Notes under the pieces: model-generated
Told to the model about the DNA's origin: nothing
Databases searched by the model: none
Seen by the model: only the letters and a program-made list of their open reading frames with translations
Made by a program: the position numbers and the translations under genes
Assembly (NCBI GenBank): GCA_963576565.1
Contig: OY755044.1
Location: 55,213,783 to 55,277,782 of the forward strand
Direction: 5' to 3'
Origin: Aspidapion aeneum
Lineage: Eukaryota > Arthropoda > Insecta > Coleoptera > Brentidae
Length of the DNA: 64,000 bases
Shown here: positions 55,411-64,000 of the stretch, one piece after another
Layout: every line of letters starts with the position of its first letter
Position numbering within the stretch: the stretch's first letter is position 1

Positions 55411-56301
55411 TTGTTAAAATTTAACCTAGTCAAAAAGACCTTACTGGACGAAATTAGCTTGAAACTCGATCATAAATTACAAAATTTTTCCTCTTCAACT
55501 TCAACTGAAAACCAACCTAGTTATTCTGATATAATCAAGAGACAGACATGCTCCAACTTTGTAATTAAGCCGAAAGATGTAAATCAAAACAATACGCAAA
55601 CAAAAACTGATATTCTTCATCAACTTGAACCGGCCCAGGATATGATCCAGATTAATCGTGTCAAACATATATCGAACGGAGGCATCGTTTTATCTACCGA
55701 TCATACTGATGGTCAGCGAATAAAGGACTTGGTGACAAAGAACCTAGCCGAAGGATATGAAATCCGAGAATCTAAATCTGCATCTCCAATGGTGCGAATT
55801 GTTGGACTTTCAACTGAATACAATAAGGACATTCTGTTAAATCATTTAAAAGCACAAAAATCAATTTTTAATGAATTTGCTGAAATTAAAATGCTTAAAG
55901 TCTGGCCGACAAAAAATAATAATAATATTTTTCAAGTGATACTGCAGTTAGATATGCTTACTTATAAGATACTTACTGATCAAAAATATATTGTTATCGG
56001 TCTTGACAACTGTAGAATTTACGATGCGACTTCAGTATCACGCTGTTTCAAATGTAATCAATTCGGTCATTCAAAAAAATACTGTCAAAAAGACCCCTCA
56101 TGCCTACTCTGTGGAGAGGGACATGAAGTAAAGGACTGTAACAACTCTGCCAATAAGTCCTGCGTCAACTGTAAATATCTTAAAAATAAGTATGATCTAA
56201 ATATTTCAATAAATCATCCTTGCTGGGACTATAATAATTGTTACGCCTATAAACAAGCTAATCAGAAATATAGGTCGGAAATATTTGGGTCCACCATATA
56301 G
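55411..56301 (+). pseudogene. LINE 2 ORF1: gag-like zinc-knuckle protein (no start codon)
   Basis: About 296 codons of the RNA-binding ORF1 protein. The C-terminal third has CFKCNQFGHSKKYC (a perfect CX2CX4HX4C knuckle), then CLLCGEGHEVKDC, then a Cys-rich CVNCKYL segment. This is the usual knuckle order of Jockey/I-type ORF1 proteins. The middle (residues ~90-190, AQDMIQINRVKHISNGGIVL, KSASPMVRIVGLS) fits the RRM-like/PRE_C2HC-type region that precedes knuckles. The frame is open upstream to at least 55366 but contains no ATG; the first codon here is TTG, so I infer 5' truncation. The frame itself is intact to the TAG at 56299. Confidence 0.8.
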
Positions 56302-56331
56302 CCATCACAAGGCCCTGCCCCCCAAAATACC

Positions 56332-59091
56332 GTGATCGACCGTATTGGTACCTCCCACAATAATTCAATAAATCAACCAAATCCGGGGCCAGTGCAGTTG
56401 GTCGAGTTTCAGCGTAGCCGTGACTTCTTATCACTGTACTATCAAAATGTTCGCGTGCTTCGTACGAAAACAAAACAACTTTTCAATGCAACACTTACCT
56501 GTGATTTTTCAGTCATAGCGCTCACTGAAACTTGGCTATGTCCTGGCATACACGACGCAGAATTATTTCAGCCAGAATATTGTATTTTAGATCAGACAGA
56601 AATTATGATGAGGTGAAACAAAATTTGGGGGGTGGAGTCTTATTGGCGGTGAGGAAACCATTTCAAACTACCAGTTTAAAACTTGAATTACCAGTTGCAA
56701 TTCGCGACACAATTGACATTCTAGGAGTCAAAATATCTTTTTCCAGCAATCTTCATATGTACATAATCTTAACATACATTCCGCCAGGCAAAATTTCTTT
56801 TCTATATGAACACCTTTTTGAATACCTGTCCCCTCTTACTTATTTATTTAACGAAAAAGTAATCTCTCTAGGAGACTTTAATTACTCGGAATATGTAGCT
56901 TATGTGGAAGGAGCACTTCCTTCTAGTAGGTTAAATCATTTGGTTAACTTTATGAGTTTTTTGGATTGGCAGCAAATAAACACTATAAAAAACTCTGATT
57001 ATCGATTACTTGATATTGTCTTATCCTCTTGTCCTAATTTAACCTTTTTGCAGAGATGTCATGATTTTCTGCTTAATGAAGACAGGTGCCATCCTACCTT
57101 GTTAATAAAATATCAAATAAATGGCGACAAAAAGCTTAAGTCGTATGTAATGGATGATGTATTTTACAATTATAAAAGGGTTGACCTAGGAATTTTATAC
57201 CCAAGCTTAGCAGAAACCGACTTGCGAATTCTTGAATCAATAGGTGATGTAAACACAGCTGTTGAACTTTTTTATCATAAACTGTATCTTTGTCTGGATG
57301 ACCTTGTGCCTAAAACACTTAAAAATCGGCGAAAATATCCTTTTTGGTTTACCTCTGACATAATTAAATCGATAAAACAAAAACATAAATTTTTCCAAAA
57401 ACACAAAATATTTGGCAATGATACTTATTTAGATAAATTTCGGGAATTACGCGATAAAATAAAGCGCGATATAGAAACCTCATATCAAAACTATTGTACT
57501 CAGCTTGAGTCAAACCTAGCATCTCAGCCTGGAAATTTCTGGCGCCTTATTCAATCCTCACAGAAAATCAATAGCTTACCTCCTAACTTGCAAAACCAAC
57601 CCGGTGAGTGCTTATCTGACCCACAGAGTATCGCCAATGCCTTCGCCAAATACTTTCAGTCATCGTATACCTCAGATCAACAGATCCCCATAGCACATAC
57701 GAATACTGAAGACCCTTTGATTACTAATGAAATATCGCTTAAAAAGTTTCAGGAATCTGAGGTATTGCGAGCCCTGAGGAGTTTAAAACCGAAGGCTATT
57801 GTTGGTCCAGATAAAATTCCAGCATTTCTGTTGAAAGACTGTGCCCATATATGTTCTTATCCTTTGACTATTTTGTTTAATTTATCCTTGAAACAAAAAA
57901 CTTTTCCGGATACTTGGAAAGCATCTAAGATTATACCAGTCTATAAAAAACAAGAAAAAAGCCAAATCGAAAATTACAGACCCATCACCATTATTAACAA
58001 TTTTTCAAAATGCTTCGAACGTGTCCTTCATACTTCACTCTACCCTGCTTTGTCTGGCCGGATTGACTCGAGACAACATGGATTCATGAAAAACAAATCA
58101 ACTTCCACTAATTTAGTCACTGTTACCCAATTTATTGCTGAATCAATAGATATGAATGCTCAAGTTGATGTGGTCTACACAGACTTTTCTAAAGCATTTG
58201 ATCGGCTTGACCACAGCATTTTACAACGTACTTTTGAACACTTTGGACTGTCTGATGATCTTTGTATTTTTCTTAAATCATACCTAACTAAGAGACCCCA
58301 ATACGTTGAATGTTGTGGTCGAGCTTCATCTACAATTATCGCTAGCTCTGGGGTCCCTCAGGGATCGATATTGGGCCCATTATTTTTCATTGCTTTTATT
58401 AATAGTATTTTAAACGACATTCAGGTTATTTGTCTATTATATGCTGATGATCTTAAAATATTTTGTCGAATAAATAATTTATCTGACTGCGAAAGACTTC
58501 AAAATGCCCTAAATAGAGTTAATACTTGGTGTCACTCTAATTTACTACCACTAAATCCTATCAAATGTCACGTTGTCTCCTTCTCTCTTAAGCAACAGGT
58601 AATTCAGTTTGATTATTCTTTGGATAGCGCCATATTGCCTAGATCACTGGAATTTAAAGACCTCGGTATAACATTCGACAGTGCTCTTTCTTTTGTCCCT
58701 CATATACGGGATATTGTTAAGAAGAGTTATCAAATGCTCGGTTTTATAATCCGCAATTCTCAACATTTTAAGAATATCGCTAGTTTAAAATTATTATATT
58801 TTGCGTACGTCCGATCAAGATTAGAATACTCGTCTATTGTGTGGTCACCGTGCAACACATATTGACTCAATTGAAAAAATTCAGTGCAAATTTTTAAAAT
58901 ACCTGGCTTTTAAATTGGACGGTGTTTACCCAGAAATAGGAACACCAAATGAGGTCCTTTGTAATAGGTTTAATATCAGTTCTCTAAAGGATAGACGCAG
59001 TTTGGCCGAAATACATTTCATTTATAAAATTATTAACAACCAAATCGACTCGCCGGAACTATTGCAACAATTAAACTTTTTAGTACCATGA
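56332..59091 (+). pseudogene. LINE 2 ORF2: endonuclease and reverse transcriptase (frameshifted)
   Basis: In three reading-frame pieces: 56332-56616, 56600-58865 and about 58860-59091. The endonuclease shows SLYYQNVRVLRTK, VIALTETWL and SLGDFNYSEY; the normal SDH motif is replaced by EDRCHPTLL, so the nuclease may be defective. The RT shows PKAIVGPDKIPAFLLKDC, KIIPVYKK and NYRPITIINNFSKCFER, then RQHGFMKNKSTSTNL, YTDFSKAFDRLDHSIL and SSGVPQGSILGPLFF, with catalytic YADD at 58438-58449. An AYVRSRLEYSSIVWSP segment and a short C-terminal tail follow. Two frameshifts (near 56600 and 58860) disable it; the 777-codon centre is otherwise clean. The order ORF1-ORF2 with a ~30-bp gap and shared tail supports one element. 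Confidence 0.88.
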
Positions 59092-60679
59092 ACTTCGGCT
59101 CAATCGACAGTGCCATTTTATTTACCAAACCAACGAACCAACATTTGCAAAAATGCCCCTTTAACAAGAGCCTGCAACACTTGTAATTCTTACAATGATC
59201 GATGTGACATATTTAATTGCAGTATCGCTTATTTAAAAAAATTACGGCTGTCCTAAATCACTTTTAACTTATTATTTATTTCTTTTATTAAAACTATTTT
59301 TTTTGTATCTTTTATTAGCTTTAATCAACTTCAACTGTATTTTTCCCACTCTGTGATTGGGTTTGTTCATGTTGAGTGGCTGTAAAATAAAATAAAAATA
59401 GCTTGGACATTTTGTGATGGTAAGTACATTTTTACAGACTTTTTAAAATTTTGTTACATTGAACAATTAGTGGGTCTATGTATTATTATTCATAATTAAA
59501 CGCATCGCCCGTAAAATTAGTCATTTACTCGGTGGTTTAGGGCAAAACGGGGTTTTTTCATGGGGGCAAAATGGGGTACCTTGTTATACCTAGGAACCCA
59601 TACCCCATTTTGCCAAAAAAAAAATGTTTTTTGATAGCATCACTGAAAGTCGTATTTTATGTTGTCTTTGCAAAAAATTGACGCAAAATTCATGTAGGAG
59701 AGTCGACAGCGATGACTTGGTCGCTGTCGACTAATTATTTTAAATGTATTTACATTATATTACAACTTTTTATTTTGTAAATAAGTATTTTTAACTTGTT
59801 TAGTATTTTAATAAATAAAATTAGTAAATAAAAATATTGATTCTAAATTACACAACCGCCCGCCCGTTTCGCCACCCCATTTTACCAAAGAAAACTTTTT
59901 ACAAAAATAAAAATAAAATTATGATGGAATTTTAAATATGTAGTTTAAACTGAAAACTAAAACATAAAAATAACGTATCTAGCCAACTTAATTCCAAATG
60001 ACGAACGCAATGGTGACCATTTAATAGAAGAAAAAAGCCTATAAAATTAAGTATCCCATTTTACCCCCCTTTCCCCTAATTAGACTAGAAACTGTATATT
60101 TTGATTCCAATTTTGATGTGCAGACAGGTCAGACAATGGTTTTTGCGTGGAATTTCTGAAATTGTATAAAAAAATTTCTTATAAATGTTGGACAAATATT
60201 TTGCTTCCCTGATCAAGCATGTTTTTAAAATTTTTATTTTTATAAAGAGTATATATATATATTTTTCAAAAATTGTACTTCAAAATCTACTGCCACAAGT
60301 TGCCCGTATGAAAGATACTATTAGTTTACTAAAAATGGATGGAGAAAAACTCAAACTCAAAAAAAACCATGTCAGTTTTTGTCTATATTTTTAAAGCACT
60401 TTAGGCTAAATAGAACGAATAAACATAGATAAATATATATTAATGAAAAATATAAATAAAATATAAAAAAATTCAAAGTTAAAAAACAGGTGGATTGTTT
60501 ATGAAAGAAAAAATAGGTCAAAATTTTAAGGTAAACGGTTCTATTTCAAATCATTAGCAGTTTACCAAACCTGACTTTTAACAAACTAGTATAAAAAAGT
60601 TAACTAAAAATATTTATTTGGTTGGACTTAAAAACACATTTTTCTAGAAAAATCAATCTTATGTGATTATGCAGTGGTT

Positions 60680-61200
60680 AAACTTGCAGGTTCTTATCCG
60701 TTGCAAAGTCAGGGTTACGTTCGTATTATTTTCTAGTTTCACAAATCGGTTTATAAATATAGGATAGTCTATAGGATAAAGATTTTGGGTTCGCCGTGCA
60801 AGTTTTTTTTTGTTTGAGTAAAAAATAATAACAAGCGACGTTAAACACCGCAGAGTTCCAGATTTAATACATATCGGTTCATAAATGTAGAAGTTCTGCA
60901 TTTCGAATCTGCCATGATATTTTTTCTACGGTTAACTCATAAATCTTAATTATCGACTTCCCAAAGTTCCAATTTTGATACATATCGGTTCATAAATAGA
61001 AAGCTCTGCCCTTTTGGATCTGTCATGTAATTTTTAAGTTTGATTTTATAATGATACGACTTTAGACACGCCAGAGTTACAAATTTGAAACCTATTGGTA
61101 AATAATTTTTTTTTAATTTAAGTCAAAAATCATATTTAGCGACTATTAACACTAAATTTCATACTTACCGGTTCATAAATGGGAAACTTCGCCATTTTGA
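60680..61200 (-). repeat. Degenerate ~100-bp repeats, right subterminal zone
   Basis: '(t/c)atatcggttcataaat(g)', 'ttctgcatttcgaatctgcc' and 'ccagagtt(c/a)' type blocks recur about four times (near 60735, 60870, 60975, 61170). They lie inside the middle shell and not inside the inner one. Confidence 0.55.
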
Positions 61201-61549
61201 TTGATAATTACTTCTTTCTCATTTCAAAACAAAATATTGTTACAAAACCGATTTTTCTAATTTTGGTCAAAATCAGATCCGGAAGCCCACTGTGCACTCA
61301 AAAGTGAGCCACAATAGACCCACTGGTGGTCGCAGTGGAAGGGCTGCAAGGCCCACTCACATATGAATCATCAATCATCATCAATAGATGTTGAAATTTT
61401 TGTATAAATAACATATTTATTTTGTTTTTTATCTGCACATTTTATCGAAAAAAAATAGTCCGGCGCTGAGTTGGCCCGGCGCCCATTAGGCCCGGCATGG
61501 CGCCCTGATGGCGGCGCCGAGTTGGCCGGCGCCCAGTTGTCCCATTCCG

Positions 61550-61900
61550 AATTGAAATTTTTAGTTCCGAAATTTCATCTGACTCGAGCATAACTTGTAG
61601 TCCACCCAAGAAGAGAAGAGTTGAAGAAGACCCTTGTTCAAAGAAAGAAAATTTTTTACCTGGAAGGTACAACATTTGTGAAGTTCTAAGATGAAAACAA
61701 TAATTTTAATACATCCACTGCACTTAGCATGCTTAGAAATTCTTTTTACTCTTTTTTTTTACTGAAGGGAATTTTGTAAATATGTATGAAAAAGTTACTC
61801 CAATTATAGATAAGATATCAATAGAATGGTTGTTAATACAGGTTCATGTAGAAATACCGGGTGGGCCAAAAAAAAAGGACAATTTTTTTCAATATAGCTT
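61550..61900. other. Spacer, nothing recognised
   Basis: A frame at 61442-61675 (- strand) is mostly the GC-rich arm and not a gene. Confidence 0.35.
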
Positions 61901-63050
61901 TTGAACTATGTAATCGATTTTAATGGGACAGACTGCATTTGGCAGAGAATGAATCATAGTTTTGACTAAATATATTTTTCTGTCCGCCGCTGCTAGCCAA
62001 AATCCAAGATGGGGCACGAAATGAAAATGTACCCTTCAAATATGCTCGTTTATTTTTGTGTTGCGAACATGTTATAATTATTTTTTGATTTACTAAAAAG
62101 ACTGCATTCTTGCCACGGACATCAAGGTACGAATTAATAAAATCGGTTCAGTGATTCTAAAAAATATATTTTTATATTTTCCATCATGTCTGCATTTATT
62201 TCCTTATAAATTCATTACTACTGAACCGATTTTAATGAAATAAAAAGAATCCTGGTTAAAATTGATTTCTTTTTACAGCACATGATGAACGTATATCTCC
62301 ATCCTAAAATTTAAGATGGTGGACAGAATCATACTTGATTCTTCAAATTGGCGTGTTTATTCTTATTTTCCGAAAATGTTATAGTTTTTTTTAGTTTATA
62401 GAAAAGCACTACTTTTTCCACACACAACGAGGTACAAATTAGTAAAATCGGTGTGATGTTTCTCAAAAAAACTATTTTTGTTTTAACCATTATTTTAAAG
62501 ATTATATGATTGTATTGCCAATCCTGTCTGCATTCATTTCCTTATAAATTCGTTATTACTAAACCGATTTTAGTGAAACAAAAAAATCATAGTGAGAATT
62601 AATTGATTGCTCTTTAAAGATTGTGATCAAAATTGGCCACCGTCTTAGTATTTAACATGTTGGACAGAATCATACTGAACCGATTCAATCAGTTTGCACC
62701 ATGATGTTTTTTATTTCACTAAAATCGGTTTATTAATAATTAATTAATAAAGAACTGAATGCTGACAGGTTTGGCAATGCAATCGTATAATTTGTAAAAC
62801 AATGGAATAAAATCAGATTTTGTGAGAACCACGTCACCGATTTTATTACTTTGTATCTCGTTCTGTGAGGGAAAAGTAGTGCTTTTCTATAAATTAAAAT
62901 AAAAACTATAACATTTTTAGAAAATGAGAATAAACACGCCATTTTGAAGAATAGATTCTGTCCGCCATGGTCCTAAAAAAGCAATCAAGGCAATCGTATA
63001 ATATTCAAAACAATGGTTAAAACAAAAATATTTTTTTTAGAACCATCGCA
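61900..63050. repeat. ~320-bp tandem units with an inverted copy
   Basis: 'accgattttaatg(a/g)' starts similar units near 61914, 62229 and 62563, each with 'atggtggacagaatc', 'aatgttatag', 'aaaatcggt' landmarks. A reversed copy occupies about 62690-63040 (ctataacatttttagaaaat, cgccattttgaag), making a large hairpin. Non-coding. Confidence 0.65.
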
Positions 63051-64000
63051 CAGTGCGGACTCCTGTGGGCAATATTCGAAAAACTGAGGTTACATTTTAA
63101 AAGTTTTAATATTGCAAAAATATAGATAAATGTCCAGTTTATCTGTAATCATAACCTATTTTTTAGTCACACTTGCGAAAGTGAACTAAATAAATAGTTA
63201 AAGTCGTTATTTTAAAACAGGTACAAAAAAATCGTATAAAATACCTATCAGAAAATTAATTTTACTGGTTCTGCATTTAAATATAAAAAATTTTTCTTTA
63301 AGTATTACAGTGATATATATTTACGCTATTTGTTTAAATAAAATTTTGTCAAATTGACATATCGCTTTTAAAATAATTTAATTAAAACTGTTATGCTTAC
63401 AAAAAAAAATCTTTTTTAAATTTTCTTAAGGTTATAAAAAATTGCAAAGATTTGCAAGGTCTGGCATATATCCTAAATATTAATCCAATGAATTAGCAAA
63501 AAGGTAGCATAAATATTTTTTGCTACTGGCTGCTACTAAGGGTGCTGTATTTTTTTAAATAATATATTTCAATCCTAATAATTTATAACACATTGGTTAC
63601 CACCCCGGCTGAGAGGCCTCACATCATGGTATACCAAGGCCAACACAAAAATAGAGGCCACGACCCTGAAAAAATCAGCTGTTCTCCCGGGGCTGAATTT
63701 TACATTGGGTCTTATGGGAGGTCAGACGTTTTTTTATGATATTTTCAAAATGGCACTACAGATTTCCGCAAAATTTCACTGAAATATTCTCAGACACCAT
63801 CCCGATATTCCACCATAGGTTTGTAAGGAAGCAACATGATTAAAAGGTTAAAATCTTCAAGATTTAGCATTTCTTATTTTTAATTCAAATTACCCGCCAT
63901 GTACCACATGCCAACTGTTATATTTGACTTTGTCATATGTGATTGTCACATTCGCTTCTCCTTTAAACTTAATTTTTGTGTGAGCGAATGAAGCGGCTAT
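63051..64000. other. Spacer to window end, nothing recognised
   Basis: A somewhat GC-richer stretch at 63600-63730 (ccccggctgagaggcc, tctcccggggctgaa) has no coding frame I can name. Confidence 0.35.

Larger units (their letters stand above)
55400..59399 (+). mobile_element. Second non-LTR retrotransposon (Jockey/CR1-like)
   Basis: ORF1 with CCHC knuckles, ORF2 with endonuclease and RT, a 3' UTR and an AAAATAAAATAAAAAT tail ending near 59399. No RNase H is evident. The 5' edge is uncertain and probably truncated. No clear TSD was found. Clade is uncertain. Confidence 0.8.
55217..60076. mobile_element. Inner inverted-repeat shell, TA target, interrupted by the LINE
   Basis: GGGGAAAGGGGGGCAAAATG at 55217 is inverted at 60076 with one mismatch over about 22 bp. 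TA flanks at 55215-55216 and 60077-60078. GGGCAAAATGGG-type motifs recur inside both halves (55231-55256, 59531-59606). The LINE at 55400-59399 separates the halves. Confidence 0.7.
54929..61294. mobile_element. Middle inverted-repeat shell
   Basis: CACAGTGGGCTT(G/C)CGGA(C/T)CT followed by ATTTTTGACCAAAA at the left is inverted at 61257-61294. The right subterminal zone (60680-61200) contains degenerate ~105-bp repeats. Confidence 0.6.
54337..61545. mobile_element. Outer inverted-repeat shell (~7.2 kb)
   Basis: GCGCCGGACTA, then GATAAAATGTGCAGATAAAA, at 54352-54402 is inverted at 61421-61467. Outside this, both ends carry GGGCGCC / CCAACT(C/G)GGC motifs, once at the left and several times at the right (to about 61545). 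No TSD found, and the superfamily is not recognised. Confidence 0.6.

Overview
The window looks like intergenic and intronic DNA of a large, AT-rich, transposon-laden insect genome. The insect call rests on one conserved host gene, the bHLH factor net (ATOH8 orthologue, 35170-36252, + strand), on TTAGG-like telomeric motifs, and on the types of elements present (Jockey- and RTE-type LINEs, a Penelope-like element, hAT and TA-target MITEs). The order cannot be fixed from sequence alone; a beetle is a guess. No rRNA, tRNA, CRISPR or bacterial-type operon is visible. Almost every other open reading frame is low-complexity or transposon sequence.

Layout. 1-10.4 kb: TA-target and hAT-type MITEs, foldback repeats, and a repeated 230-bp module followed by arrays of ~130-bp units. 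10.4-13.74 kb: a 5'-truncated Jockey-type LINE on the - strand with a 12-bp target duplication, one nonsense codon and one frameshift. 15.2-15.7 kb: a palindromic element with Penelope/hammerhead-like motifs, flanked by (AT)n. 16.3-17.45 kb: an inverted-repeat element with a MITE inside it. 18.2-22.65 kb: a striking foldback element. Its arms are built of a TCGAAA minisatellite plus an (AACCG)n array, and its left arm together with flanking DNA is tandemly repeated three times. 23.3-24.4 kb: a decayed Penelope-like reverse transcriptase with the start of its GIY-YIG domain. 29-33.2 kb: a cluster of inverted-repeat elements, including a second foldback built of an AAATAGCGC minisatellite.

The host gene at 35.2-36.5 kb begins just after a clear 3' splice site, so its first exon lies upstream. 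A GC-richer block ending at a good donor near 28.6 kb is a candidate. Downstream are three hAT-related MITEs or derivatives (38.1 kb; 44.2-45.3 kb with transposase remnant, TIRs and 8-bp TSD), RTE-type LINE remnants (38.9 and 45.6-46.6 kb) and several large inverted repeats. At 53.7-54.34 kb is an array of about 62 copies of a telomere-like decamer (TTAGGTTGGG). It abuts the left arm of an outer inverted repeat (54.34-61.55 kb) that encloses two further inverted-repeat shells and, innermost, a second LINE (55.4-59.4 kb).

Nothing here forms a multi-gene pathway. The biology is one developmental transcription factor embedded in nested, mostly dead transposable elements. The most unusual material is the class of foldback elements with minisatellite arms, the telomere-like array next to GC-rich inverted repeats, and the three-shell nesting around the second LINE.
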